Positions 1 to 8,055 of a stretch of 42,235 nucleotides of DNA are shown one piece after another; the first letter of the stretch is position 1; each line of letters begins with the position of its first letter. The notes below the pieces were generated by a model. That model did no database searches. It saw only the letters and a program-made list of their open reading frames with translations, and was not told where the DNA came from. This DNA is from an uncultured Bacteroidales bacterium (GTDB lineage: Bacteria; Bacteroidota; Bacteroidia; Bacteroidales; Bacteroidaceae), in contig CACZMI010000022.1 in NCBI GenBank assembly GCA_902782245.1, forward strand, positions 1-42,235, written 5' to 3'. The translations under genes were made by a program, and so were the position numbers.

Positions 1-702
1 CTGCGTGCCTCACGCTCGTTCCCCTTTGTAAGCAAGATCACCAAGTTCAACTTCATAGGTATGGCTACTGAGATCATGCTGGGCAAGGAGGTTGAGCCTT
101 TCGGCAAGACGTTTGCCGATATCGACTACGTGGGTGTCAAGTGCTCACAGTTCTCGTTTGCACGTCTGCTCAAGGCCGATCCCATACTTGGTGTGGATAT
201 GGCGTCAACCGGCGAGGTGGCGTGCATCGGTGACAATTATCATGAGGCTCTGCTCAAGAGTATGATATCGGTTGGCACACGTGTTCCGTCAAAGGAAAAG
301 GGCATACTGCTGTCATCGGGCCCCACCAAGTCCAAGATTGACCTTCTGGATGCCGCCCGTATCCTGAATGATTACGGCTATAACCTTTACGCCACCAGCG
401 GTACTGCCAAGTTTCTGGAGGAGAACGGCATATCGGTTAAGGAGGTACTGCACTGGCCGGACTCAGATGAGAAGCCCAATGTGATTGACTACATGCGAAG
501 CGGAAAGATTGACCTGGCCATAAATATTCCTAAGAACAACACTCCGCGTGAGCTCCAGAACGGCTATCTGATACGTCGTACGGCGGTTGATTTCAATATC
601 CCGCTCATTACCAATGCGCGTCAGGCCAGCGCATTCATCTACGCCTTCTGCAAGATAGGAGTGGACGGTCTTGCAATCAAGCGCATTGACGAGTACGTTT
701 AA
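1..702 (+). CDS. carB: Carbamoyl-phosphate synthase large subunit, C-terminal part (cut by window edge)
   Basis: The frame is open from base 1, so the gene starts outside the window. The first residues read LRASRSFPFVSK, a conserved stretch of the second ATP-grasp half of CarB, followed by the MGS-like regulatory domain (GILLSSGPTKSK, then LYATSGTAKFLEENGI). The ending, with TNARQASAFIYAF and a short tail, is the usual end of CarB in Bacteroidales. The enzyme makes carbamoyl phosphate from glutamine-derived ammonia, bicarbonate and two ATP, for pyrimidine and arginine synthesis in the cytosol. The MGS domain normally binds allosteric effectors. Only about 233 of roughly 1070 residues are present. 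Identity is firm. Confidence 0.95.
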   Translation: MRASRSFPFVSKITKFNFIGMATEIMLGKEVEPFGKTFADIDYVGVKCSQFSFARLLKADPILGVDMASTGEVACIGDNYHEALLKSMISVGTRVPSKEKGILLSSGPTKSKIDLLDAARILNDYGYNLYATSGTAKFLEENGISVKEVLHWPDSDEKPNVIDYMRSGKIDLAINIPKNNTPRELQNGYLIRRTAVDFNIPLITNARQASAFIYAFCKIGVDGLAIKRIDEYV

Positions 703-726
703 GTTGTTGATAACTAAATGCAAAAT

Positions 727-757
727 GATACAATCGGGGTCGGACCCCGATTGTATC
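727..757. repeat. Palindromic repeat, copy 1 (variant)
   Basis: A perfect inverted repeat with 15-bp arms (GATACAATCGGGGTC) around one central base. It shares the outline of three other palindromes in the window (6452, 38328, 39112), but two stem bases on each side are changed together (AA/TT to TC/GA), so pairing is kept. It lies 25 bp after carB and overlaps the -7 box of the next gene. Confidence 0.85.
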
Positions 758-761
758 TTTG
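754..761 (+). promoter_or_regulatory. Bacteroidota -7 promoter box for the FNT-type transporter gene
   Basis: TATCTTTG fits the TAnnTTTG consensus of the Bacteroidota primary sigma factor. It begins inside the right arm of the palindrome at 727-757 and ends only 4 bases before the likely ATG at 766, so the transcript may be leaderless or nearly so. No convincing -33 TTG was picked out. Confidence 0.55.
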
Positions 762-765
762 CGCT

Positions 766-1374
766 ATGGGAAAGATAGTTACAATATTCAAGTCTTCAGT
801 TCTGGCCGGAATCTGCATCGGAATTGCAGGATTCGGATTCCTGGCACTGGGTGGCGTTGTAGGCGCCGTGATGTTCGCATTCGGTCTTATAACCGTAGTC
901 TGCTACAAGCTTAAGCTCTATACCGGTACTGCCGGTTTTATAGTCAAGGGTGAGGTGGGTGACCTTCTGCTCATCCTGCTGGGTAATATAGTAGGCTGTC
1001 TGTTGGTATCTCTGCTGGCCAGAGTATCTCCCATGCCGTTGCAGGAGGCTGCCCAGAAGATACTTGAAGGCCGATTGGCGATAGGTCCCGTGCGTGCAGG
1101 CCTGCTGGCTATAGGGTGCGGATTCCTGATGACCACAGCCGTAACTTTTGCACGCCGTAACCAGTGGCTCCCGCTGCTGTTTGCGGTCCCCATGTTCATA
1201 TTGTGCGGATTCCCGCACTGCATAGCCGATGCGTTCTACTACCTGACCGTTCCCTTTAGCTTCATTAAGGAAAACATAGGTAGCGTGCTGCTGCTCTATA
1301 TCTGCCTGGTTATAGGCAACTTTATAGGCTGCAACCTGTATCGCCTTATAATGATAGGTGAGGAGAAAGTTTAA
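766..1374 (+). CDS. Small formate/nitrite transporter (FNT) family membrane protein
   Basis: A protein of about 202 residues with about six hydrophobic segments. The late motif GFPHCIADAFYY matches the FNT-family stretch that carries the pore histidine (GFxHxxANMF in relatives), and the early LYTGTAG stretch also fits. It resembles the short FNT-like proteins of anaerobes rather than full-length FocA or NirC, so the cargo (formate, nitrite or another small anion) is not certain. I chose ATG 766 because the frame upstream runs through a palindrome and a promoter box, and hydrophobicity begins just after MGKIVTIF. It converges with the oxidoreductase at 1371; the two stop codons overlap in a shared TTAA. 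Confidence 0.8.
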   Translation: MGKIVTIFKSSVLAGICIGIAGFGFLALGGVVGAVMFAFGLITVVCYKLKLYTGTAGFIVKGEVGDLLLILLGNIVGCLLVSLLARVSPMPLQEAAQKILEGRLAIGPVRAGLLAIGCGFLMTTAVTFARRNQWLPLLFAVPMFILCGFPHCIADAFYYLTVPFSFIKENIGSVLLLYICLVIGNFIGCNLYRLIMIGEEKV

Positions 1375-2339
1375 TCCATCGGATACCTTACGCCCCATTT
1401 CTGCCTCAGGGAATCCATGACTTTCATTATGTCAAGGGTTTCCTGATGTGGCATATAAGGAGATTCAAGCCAACCGTTCCTGAGTGCTTCCCTGCAAGCC
1501 AGTACCTGATACTCATAACCGGTAATCTGATTGGCCGGTTTGTCAAACACAGCCACCGGTTTGTAGTCATTATAGACGGTTATACGCTCGGGGCAGTTTA
1601 TGTTATCAACAATAAGATAACCCTCAGTACCGCATATTTGACCAAGACGGCCGCAAAGACATAGTGTACTTGACTGGATATTGGCAATCCTGCCGTCACG
1701 GTATGACCAACTGATGGAGTTGTGCATATCCATTCCGGTATCACTCTTTATGCAGTTTGATGTCTCGTTGATGATGTCGGCCCCAAAGTACATACGGCAA
1801 AAATTGATGCTGTAGACTCCAAGGTCCAGAAGTGCGCCTCCGCACAGGTCCGGACGCAGGATTCGCTCCTTAAACTCCATCATATAGCATAGGCTGGCGT
1901 TAAGCAGACGAGGCTTACCGATGGCTCCGCTGTCAAGCAGCTCCTTTACCTTCATGGACAGCGGCATGTAACGGGTCCAGATGGCCTCGGTTATGAATAT
2001 TCCTTTCTTGTGAGCCAGATTGAGCAGGGCATCGGCCTCACGGGCATTGGCTGTGAAAGCCTTCTCGCAGAGAACGGGCTTTCCGGCATTGATTGCCAGG
2101 CTGGCATGCTCAAAGTGGTGGGAGTGGGGTGTTGCAACATATACAAGGTCAACTTCAGGATCCTCTACCATTTCCTTATATGATCCGTAGGCTTTCTCAA
2201 AACCCCAGTGGCGGGCAAATTCCTGAGCGCGGCCCAGATCACGTGCCGCTATTGCATATTTCATTGAATTGTCCAGACCGGTAAGGGTCTCGGCCATCTT
2301 GTCGGCAATCCAGCCGGCTCCTATGATTCCAAGCTTCAT
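1371..2339 (-). CDS. Gfo/Idh/MocA-family NAD(P)-dependent oxidoreductase
   Basis: A 322-residue protein. The N-terminal Rossmann nucleotide-binding motif is GIIGAGWIA (residues 3-11). The segment YVATPHSHH and the EKAF lysine motif (near residue 92) are typical of the family, as is the C-terminal alpha/beta domain. It is closest in appearance to the dihydrodiol dehydrogenase / glucose-fructose oxidoreductase branch, whose members oxidise or reduce sugars or related carbonyls; the substrate cannot be read from the sequence. No signal peptide is seen, so it should act in the cytosol. It begins 27 bp after the end of the upstream esterase gene on the same strand, so the two may be co-transcribed. 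Confidence 0.88.
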   Translation of the reverse strand: MKLGIIGAGWIADKMAETLTGLDNSMKYAIAARDLGRAQEFARHWGFEKAYGSYKEMVEDPEVDLVYVATPHSHHFEHASLAINAGKPVLCEKAFTANAREADALLNLAHKKGIFITEAIWTRYMPLSMKVKELLDSGAIGKPRLLNASLCYMMEFKERILRPDLCGGALLDLGVYSINFCRMYFGADIINETSNCIKSDTGMDMHNSISWSYRDGRIANIQSSTLCLCGRLGQICGTEGYLIVDNINCPERITVYNDYKPVAVFDKPANQITGYEYQVLACREALRNGWLESPYMPHQETLDIMKVMDSLRQKWGVRYPMD

Positions 2340-2366
2340 AATTGGTCAGTATTGTAAGGTTTGTTA

Positions 2367-3335
2367 TTAGCGTTTTCCTCCATATAGCTGGAACATGTTC
2401 ATCTGTGCCCATGCGGTAGGTTTGAGTCCTGAGTCAGTCATGGTGGCGTCCAGAGTGGTGATTCTGCCTGTCAGAGTCAGATCAACGAACGTACAGAACA
2501 GGTCAACCGATCCGGGAAGCCAATCGGCAACCTCATGGCCGATGCCGTCAAACCTGATGAACCAGTGCGGGATATCCTGCCGCGTCAGTGCCTTGTCCAT
2601 CTTCTTGCCGCCGTGCATCTTCCTGCCGAACGGGAGTCCCAGACTTTTATATGTTACAATCCTGTCTTTGGTTCCGTGCATCAGCATGGTAGGTGCCGGA
2701 TCAGTAGTGTATCTGAGTTTGCTGTCACGGCACATCACACCGCCGGAGTAGGGTATTACGGCCACCGGTTTCCAGCCGGCAGGCAGGGCCGATGCGCCCG
2801 ACATGGAATTGGCTCTGTAATAATCAAGTTGCAGGATGGTAATGGCACCGGCTGAACTGCCTGTAAGAATCAGTTTGGACGGATCTATATCCAGCATACC
2901 GGCATTCGAGCAGACCCATGCTACGGCAGCAGCGCAATCCTGAACGGCAATGTCTATGCAGTGCATGAACAGATCCGGGAGCTGGAGCAGTCTGCTGTGG
3001 TTTGCCACGAAGTCACTGTCCTTGAATCCAAGTCTGTAATCTATTGAAATTACCGTAAATCCGTGTTCCAGAAGAGCACTTGCCCATCTTTTCATCTGAT
3101 CGTTGTTACGCTCTCCGCTAAAGAATCCTCCGCCGAATGCCATGAGCACCGCGGCCTTATCGGCTCTGGGAGTTTCAGGTTTGTAAACATCCAGACACAA
3201 GGACGAATCACGTTCAACGAACATGTAAGTGTCGCAGATAAGTTCTTGCGGATGCTGTGCATGTGCATTCAGAGTGCCTGTAAGGCAAATGATAGCACCT
3301 ATAACAGCATAAAGGATATTATGTGTACTTTTCAT
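2367..3335 (-). CDS. Secreted alpha/beta-hydrolase (esterase/lipase-like)
   Basis: A 322-residue protein with an N-terminal signal peptide (residues 1 to about 26, ending AHAQ), so it should act in the periplasm or outside. The hydrolase core shows an oxyanion-type motif FGGGFFSG (near residue 67), the nucleophile elbow GSSAG (near 159), an acid candidate in HGTKD (near 220) and a late histidine in GIGHE. This order is that of the hormone-sensitive-lipase / carboxylesterase group. In Bacteroidales such enzymes often deacetylate glycans, but no polysaccharide locus is visible here, so the substrate is unknown. It is followed on the same strand by the Gfo/Idh/MocA gene. Confidence 0.82.
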   Translation of the reverse strand: MKSTHNILYAVIGAIICLTGTLNAHAQHPQELICDTYMFVERDSSLCLDVYKPETPRADKAAVLMAFGGGFFSGERNNDQMKRWASALLEHGFTVISIDYRLGFKDSDFVANHSRLLQLPDLFMHCIDIAVQDCAAAVAWVCSNAGMLDIDPSKLILTGSSAGAITILQLDYYRANSMSGASALPAGWKPVAVIPYSGGVMCRDSKLRYTTDPAPTMLMHGTKDRIVTYKSLGLPFGRKMHGGKKMDKALTRQDIPHWFIRFDGIGHEVADWLPGSVDLFCTFVDLTLTGRITTLDATMTDSGLKPTAWAQMNMFQLYGGKR

Positions 3336-3379
3336 TACAAAGAATACAGATAGCCAGATGTAAAGATACGGGAAAATGC

Positions 3380-3387
3380 TAAATTTG
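3380..3387 (+). promoter_or_regulatory. -7 promoter box for the S46 peptidase gene
   Basis: TAAATTTG matches TAnnTTTG. It lies 30 bp upstream of ATG 3418, leaving room for a short leader. This also argues against the upstream in-frame ATG at 3376, which would lie before the transcription start. Confidence 0.55.
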
Positions 3388-3417
3388 CATCAAAACCGAA
3401 TAAGAAATCAAAAAGAT

Positions 3418-5424
3418 ATGAGAAAGATTGTAGTATTGCTGGCTGCCGTGCTGGTGTTTTCATCGGTCCGTGCCGATGAGGGTATGTGGATGCTGCCCAC
3501 GATTAAGAAGATGAATCAGGCCGACATGAAGAAACTGGGCCTTAAGATCAAGGCATCTGACATCTATAATGAGAAGAAAGCCTCAATAAAGGATGCCGTA
3601 GTACATTTTGGGGGTGGTTGTACAGCCGAAATCATTTCGGAGAAGGGTCTGCTGGTAACCAACCACCATTGCGGATATTCCAGCATTCAGGGACTCTCAA
3701 CACCTGATCACAACTATCTGGAGGACGGATACTGGGCAATGAGTCTTGAGGAGGAGATTCCCGTTCCCGGTCTTACGGTAACGTTCCTGCAGAGCATGAC
3801 CGATATCACCGGCATGAAACAGGATAAGGTTGATAAACTCATTTCCAAACTGCGTGAGGAGAATCCCGAATGTCAGGTGCAGATTACAGACTTCTATAAC
3901 GGAAACCAAAGCTATATCATAGTAAACAAGGTATATCGTGACGTAAGGTTTGTGGGCGCTCCGCCTGCATCGGCCGGTAAGTTCGGAGGTGAGACTGACA
4001 ACTGGATGTGGCCCCGTCATACCTGTGATTTCAGCATGTTCCGCGTATATACCGGTCCAGACGGAGAGCCTGCCGATTACAGCGAGGATAATGTTCCGCT
4101 GCGTCCCAAGCAGTTCCTGAGCATATCGCTCAAGGGTATAGAGGAGGGCGATTTTGCCATGATCATGGGATATCCCGGCCGTACCCAGCGATTCCAGACC
4201 GCAGCCCAGCTGGAGCAAATGATGGAGGTACAGGATGTCCGCATTGCCGCCCGTACCGTACGTCAGGATGTTATGTGGCAGGGAATGCGCTCCAACGATA
4301 CCATCGGACTCCAGTATGCCAACAAGTATGCTTCATCGGCCAATGGCTGGAAGAAATGGCAGGGCATGAAGGAGTGTTTTGAAGACCTTGACGTGATTGG
4401 ACGCCAGCGTCAGAAAGAGGCCGATTTCATGGCCTGGGTAAACGCCAAGCCCAAACGTCAGGCCAAATACGGAAACGTGATTGACGTAATAGAGGAGAAC
4501 GTAAAGAAGAATACCGAGTATAACCTGCGTAACGCAGTATTCAGCGAGAGCCTGGGCAATATAGAGCTGCTCCGTATCTCCCAAATGAACAGTATGGACC
4601 GTGAGTCATTCTACCGCAACTACAGTCCTTCATTGGACCGCGACATCACAAAGGCCATGGTTAAGTTCTATACCGATAACGCCAGCCCCAAGGATTCCCT
4701 GGACCTCTCTCTGCTGAATGTAGACAACATATTCATTTACAGCGCATATACCAGCCCTGAGAGATTGGCATCATTTGAAGGTCAGGATCTTTCTATGGAT
4801 CCCGCAAAAGAGCTGAATGATAAGATGGCCGCTGCACGCCGCCGTATTAATACTTCATACTCTTATGAGGCTGCCGAATTGCGTGATTCGGCATCAAATC
4901 TTTTCACAGCCGGACTTATGGAGTGGACAAAGGGCGCCAAATCATATCCGGATGCAAACTCTACATGCCGCCTGACATACGGAACAGTTCAGGGTTATAC
5001 CACCAAGGAGGGAAAGCATTATGATTTCTACACCAATATGAAGGGCGTCATTGACAAGGAGGATCCCACAAACTATGAGTTCCGTGTTCCTGCACGTCAG
5101 AAAGAACTCTTTCAGAAGCGTGACTTCGGCCAATATGCCGGTCCCGACGGTGAGGTTCCCACATGCTTTATCACCAATCTGGATATAACCGGAGGCAACT
5201 CGGGCAGTCCCGTAATGGATGCAGAGGGCAATCTCATCGGTCTGGCATTTGACGGCAACTGGGAGGCCATGAGCGGTGACGTGATCTTTGAACCCGAATT
5301 GCAGCGCTGCATATGCGTTGATATACGTTATGTGCTCTGGATGATGGGAGAGCGGTATTTCAACATTCCGTGGAGGAAACGGCCTTTGGGACAACGAGCC
5401 TGTAGAGGCCGTGGCCACCATTGA
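3418..5424 (+). CDS. S46-family dipeptidyl peptidase (DPP7-like), C-terminus altered
   Basis: A periplasmic serine exopeptidase that would remove dipeptides from peptide N-termini for amino-acid scavenging. Reading from MRKIVVL there is a signal peptide (about 1-19). The catalytic triad is visible: His84 in TNHHCGY, Asp204 in RHTCDFS and Ser595 in GGNSGSP. The residue 18 after the serine is Gly613 (FDGN); in DPP7 glycine here goes with hydrophobic P1 residues, while DPP11 has arginine for acidic P1. The protein has 668 residues against roughly 710-720 for Porphyromonas enzymes. After DIRYVLWMMG the family sequence stops and about 24 unrelated residues follow: they are sirtuin DNA read in the wrong frame. 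The last 15-20 native residues are therefore missing, and activity is uncertain. Confidence 0.88.
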   Translation: MRKIVVLLAAVLVFSSVRADEGMWMLPTIKKMNQADMKKLGLKIKASDIYNEKKASIKDAVVHFGGGCTAEIISEKGLLVTNHHCGYSSIQGLSTPDHNYLEDGYWAMSLEEEIPVPGLTVTFLQSMTDITGMKQDKVDKLISKLREENPECQVQITDFYNGNQSYIIVNKVYRDVRFVGAPPASAGKFGGETDNWMWPRHTCDFSMFRVYTGPDGEPADYSEDNVPLRPKQFLSISLKGIEEGDFAMIMGYPGRTQRFQTAAQLEQMMEVQDVRIAARTVRQDVMWQGMRSNDTIGLQYANKYASSANGWKKWQGMKECFEDLDVIGRQRQKEADFMAWVNAKPKRQAKYGNVIDVIEENVKKNTEYNLRNAVFSESLGNIELLRISQMNSMDRESFYRNYSPSLDRDITKAMVKFYTDNASPKDSLDLSLLNVDNIFIYSAYTSPERLASFEGQDLSMDPAKELNDKMAAARRRINTSYSYEAAELRDSASNLFTAGLMEWTKGAKSYPDANSTCRLTYGTVQGYTTKEGKHYDFYTNMKGVIDKEDPTNYEFRVPARQKELFQKRDFGQYAGPDGEVPTCFITNLDITGGNSGSPVMDAEGNLIGLAFDGNWEAMSGDVIFEPELQRCICVDIRYVLWMMGERYFNIPWRKRPLGQRACRGRGHH

Positions 5425-6016
5425 CGGCTGGTATCGTGATCCTGCACGTGTGCTGCGATTCTATAACGAGCGTCGTTCACAGTTGGCAACAGTTGAGCCC
5501 AATGAAGCTCATCTTATAGTAGCAGGTCTTGAGAAAGATTTTGAGGTTACTGTAGTCACACAGAATGTGGACAACCTGCATGAGCGCGCCGGAAGCACCG
5601 ATATCATACATCTGCACGGTGAACTCACCAAGGTTCGTCCCGAAGATACATACACCGATATGGACTGGTGGAGTGAGCGCTATGTCCAGGACATAGGCTA
5701 TAAGGCAATAAATCTTGGTGACAAAGGCGGTCCCCATAATACCCAGTTGAGGCCGCATATAGTCTGGTTCGGAGAGCAGGTTCCCAATCTGCAGAAAGCC
5801 GCCGAGGCAGTGAGCAAGGCCGATATCCTGCTTATCGTAGGTACCTCCATGCAGGTATATCCGGCGGCAGGACTCTATCAGTATGCGCCGTCGGGCTGTA
5901 AGATTTACATGATTGACCCGGATCCGGCTGCTGCCGCCCATGTAAGCGGAGTGGTGCACATAAAGGATGTGGCTACTGCCGGAATGCGCAAGTTTAAAGA
6001 ATTGATATCAGAATAA
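5411..6016 (+). CDS. NAD-dependent deacylase (sirtuin), N-terminally truncated
   Basis: Sirtuin motifs are clear: TQNVDNLHERAG, the catalytic His in HLHGELTK, LRPHIVWFGE and GTSMQVYPAAG. The frame continues upstream without a stop to 5345, reading ESGISTFRGGNGLWDNE, which is genuine sirtuin sequence. The preceding GAGxS NAD-binding motif and any proper start are absent, because the DNA there belongs to the S46 peptidase gene in another frame. The only start available inside is GTG 5411. About 35-40 N-terminal residues are lost relative to a typical 235-residue sirtuin, so the product is probably inactive. The zinc module has no cysteines, as I recall for other Bacteroidota sirtuins. It ends in TAATG, overlapping the next gene by one base. 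Confidence 0.8.
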   Translation: MATIDGWYRDPARVLRFYNERRSQLATVEPNEAHLIVAGLEKDFEVTVVTQNVDNLHERAGSTDIIHLHGELTKVRPEDTYTDMDWWSERYVQDIGYKAINLGDKGGPHNTQLRPHIVWFGEQVPNLQKAAEAVSKADILLIVGTSMQVYPAAGLYQYAPSGCKIYMIDPDPAAAAHVSGVVHIKDVATAGMRKFKELISE

Positions 6017-6216
6017 TGGAATACCTTCCCCAAGACCCTGCAATACTTGTATCGAGCATTAACATGCTCCTGCGTGATGATGAATTTGACACCCTGGAGT
6101 CACTGTGCATCAATTTTGACCGTGATTCCGAAGAACTGAGAAGTTATCTGGCCGATGCCGGATACGTTTACAGTGAAGAACAGAAACAGTTCCGCCCCGT
6201 AGGCTATGATAACTAA
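6016..6216 (+). CDS. DUF4250-family small protein
   Basis: A 66-residue protein beginning MEYLPQDPAILVSSINMLLRD, which fits DUF4250 (family members start with a short leader, then DPxxLLSxxNxxLRD). The ending GYVYSEEQKQF also fits. It has no signal peptide or membrane segment, and its function is unknown. The start ATG shares one base with the sirtuin stop (TAATG), so translation is probably coupled; it then overlaps the next small gene by 11 bases. Confidence 0.8.
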   Translation: MEYLPQDPAILVSSINMLLRDDEFDTLESLCINFDRDSEELRSYLADAGYVYSEEQKQFRPVGYDN

Positions 6217-6451
6217 AGATAGCATAGAGACTGCCTATGCCTTTCTGCACCAGAAACTCAGAGTCTATGAACACTCTACGCTGGATTGGCAGAAGGATGA
6301 CATAGAGATGATAATAGGGGATTATGCCGACCAAATCAATCCCGAACTGCTATCACTTCTGTCAGGTGGTCGGGCCGACTATCTCAAAGACCATAAAAAA
6401 TTCCAGGACGACATAACCCATGCGGTTGCCGTCCTGGAAAGAATGCTATGA
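6206..6451 (+). CDS. Small conserved hypothetical protein
   Basis: An 81-residue, acidic, probably helical protein with no signal peptide or membrane segment. I do not recognise a family. The start overlaps the DUF4250 gene by 11 bases, and the tight packing sirtuin-DUF4250-this gene suggests one transcript. The stop TGA directly abuts the palindrome at 6452, which may end transcription here and for the opposite purF-like gene. Confidence 0.65.
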   Translation: MITKDSIETAYAFLHQKLRVYEHSTLDWQKDDIEMIIGDYADQINPELLSLLSGGRADYLKDHKKFQDDITHAVAVLERML

Positions 6452-6478
6452 TACAAAAGGGGACAGACCCCTTTTGTA
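6452..6478. repeat. Palindromic repeat, copy 2, between convergent genes
   Basis: Arms TACAAAAGGGG and CCCCTTTTGTA (11 bp) around the loop ACAGA. It lies between the stop of the small gene (6451) and the stop of the purF-like gene (6484). With A-tract and T-tract flanks it could act as a two-way terminator, but core and loop are identical to the copies at 38328 and 39112, so it is also a dispersed repeat. Confidence 0.9.
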
Positions 6479-6483
6479 CTGTT

Positions 6484-7920
6484 TTACTGTTTGTTCTCTT
6501 CTTCCAGAGTGTAGAAGGAACTGCCGTCAAAGCAGTGTGTGCATATACGCTCCTTGGGTAGGCCGATGGCTTTAACCAACGCCTCTAACGAACTGAATTT
6601 CAGCGTGGTAAGCTGCAAGCGTTTAGCTATTTCCTGAACCATCTTGTCATATTCGGGTGTGCCTGTGGTAGCATACTTTTTGAGTGTCTCCTGACTGGGG
6701 TTCTCACCTTCAAAGTCCTGAATGATACGACGTGTTATAAGTTCCAGGTCATTCTTGCTGGCTGAGAAGTTTACAAACGGGCAGCTGTAGATAAGCGGCG
6801 GGCATGAGATTCTCATATGAGCAGCCTTTACACCCGAAGCATAGAAGTCGCGTGAATTATCCTTGAGCTGTGTGCCGCGTACTATACTGTCATCGCAGAA
6901 CACCAGACGCTTGCCGTTTAGTATGTCCTTGTTGGAGATAAGTTTCATCTTGGCCACAAGGTTACGTCTCTCCTGATCGGTAGGCATGAAAGAACGTGGC
7001 CATGTGGGAGTATACTTGGCAACAGCCCTCACATAGGGGCATTTGTGACCCTCGGCATAACCTACAGCCATACCTAAGCCACTATCCGGAATACCGCAGG
7101 CACCATCAACCTCGACATCATCATCGCGCCCCATAACGCGTCCCAGTTCGTTGCGAACATCCTCGGCGTTACGGCCCTCATAACAACTGGTGGGGAATCC
7201 GTAATAAACCCACAGGAAAGAGCATATCTGGTTTTTCTTGTTGGGCTTGCGCAGTTCCTCATAGCCATTCTCAGTAATCCTGATTATCTGGCCGGGGCCG
7301 ATGTGCAACTTTGTTTCATATCCAAGATTGGGGAATGCGGTAGTCTCGGTTGTAACGGCTATTGCTCCGTCTTTCTGGCCCAATGCGATAGGAGTGCGTC
7401 CCCATGAGTCACGGGCGGCAATGATACCCTGTTCTGTAAGAAGCAGCATGGAGCAGGATCCTTTGATTGTCTTATAGACATTCTCAATGCCGTCAACGTA
7501 ATCCTTACCTTTTATGATGAGCAGTGCAATAAGTTCTGTGATATTTATCTTACCGCTGCTGAACTCACTCAGGTGCATGTTCTCGGCAAGCAGCTTGTCA
7601 CAGATTTCTTCCTTATTGTTGATTTTAGCCACTGTAACCAGGGCAAATCGGCCCAGATGGCTGTTCATTAGCATGGGCTGTGCATCGGTGTCACTTATTA
7701 CACCTATACCGCTACCGCCGCAGAAACGGTCAAGTTCACATTCAAATTTGCTCCTGAAATAATCGTTTTCAAGGTTGTGTATGCTGCGCTTGAATCCCAG
7801 ATCAGGGTGAAAGGTTACCATACCGGCGCGGCTTGTTCCAAGATGTGACTGATAATCAGTTCCGTAAAAAAGATCATTGATGCATCTCTGCTTAGAGACG
7901 ACTCCAAAAAATCCGCCCAT
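6484..7920 (-). CDS. Amidophosphoribosyltransferase-like protein lacking the glutaminase cysteine
   Basis: A 478-residue PurF homologue. PurF makes phosphoribosylamine from PRPP and glutamine, the first step of purine synthesis. The phosphoribosyltransferase half is intact: GIPDSG and the PRPP loop VFCDDSIVRGTQ. Four cysteine positions match the iron-sulfur type of PurF (ICSFLWVYY, RISCPPL or the nearby YSCPF, and CTHC near the end). The N-terminus reads MGGFFG, where active PurF has a cysteine nucleophile (MCGIxG or a processed CGVFG). The usual RGQEGAG region is also changed, to LGTSRAG. It may use free ammonia, take ammonia from a partner, or do another job. I recall the same MGGFFG start in Bacteroides homologues, so it is probably a lineage trait. 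For that reason I do not give it the symbol purF. Confidence 0.85.
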   Translation of the reverse strand: MGGFFGVVSKQRCINDLFYGTDYQSHLGTSRAGMVTFHPDLGFKRSIHNLENDYFRSKFECELDRFCGGSGIGVISDTDAQPMLMNSHLGRFALVTVAKINNKEEICDKLLAENMHLSEFSSGKINITELIALLIIKGKDYVDGIENVYKTIKGSCSMLLLTEQGIIAARDSWGRTPIALGQKDGAIAVTTETTAFPNLGYETKLHIGPGQIIRITENGYEELRKPNKKNQICSFLWVYYGFPTSCYEGRNAEDVRNELGRVMGRDDDVEVDGACGIPDSGLGMAVGYAEGHKCPYVRAVAKYTPTWPRSFMPTDQERRNLVAKMKLISNKDILNGKRLVFCDDSIVRGTQLKDNSRDFYASGVKAAHMRISCPPLIYSCPFVNFSASKNDLELITRRIIQDFEGENPSQETLKKYATTGTPEYDKMVQEIAKRLQLTTLKFSSLEALVKAIGLPKERICTHCFDGSSFYTLEEENKQ

Positions 7921-7955
7921 TTGCTATCGAGTAAATGTGTTTAGTATTCTGGCCG

Positions 7956-7963
7956 CAAAATTA
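7956..7963 (-). promoter_or_regulatory. -7 promoter box for the purF-like gene
   Basis: On the minus strand this reads TAATTTTG, matching TAnnTTTG, 36 bp before the start codon at 7920. No clear -33 element was identified. Confidence 0.5.
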
Positions 7964-8055
7964 CAATTTCTATCCGAAATCACATATTTGTAAAAGGTTT
8001 CCTTTTATCAACAATTTAGTTAAGAAAATACAAAGCCCATTACGCAGGTTCAATA

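Noticed and set aside
796-1398. A long open frame of about 200 codons antisense to the FNT-type gene
   Set aside because: It mirrors the codon pattern of the membrane protein gene, has no recognisable motif and overlaps it completely.
3418-5424. A further internal deletion in the S46 peptidase, because His84-Asp204 and Asp204-Ser595 are closer than in Porphyromonas enzymes
   Set aside because: The shortening is spread over loops and helices, and family members vary there; there is no sharp break like the one at the C-terminus.
6479-6500. The same TTACTGTTTGTT after the palindromes at 6452 and 39112, at first taken as part of the repeat
   Set aside because: Both are the ends of minus-strand genes that happen to finish in NKQ and a stop; the similarity does not extend further.
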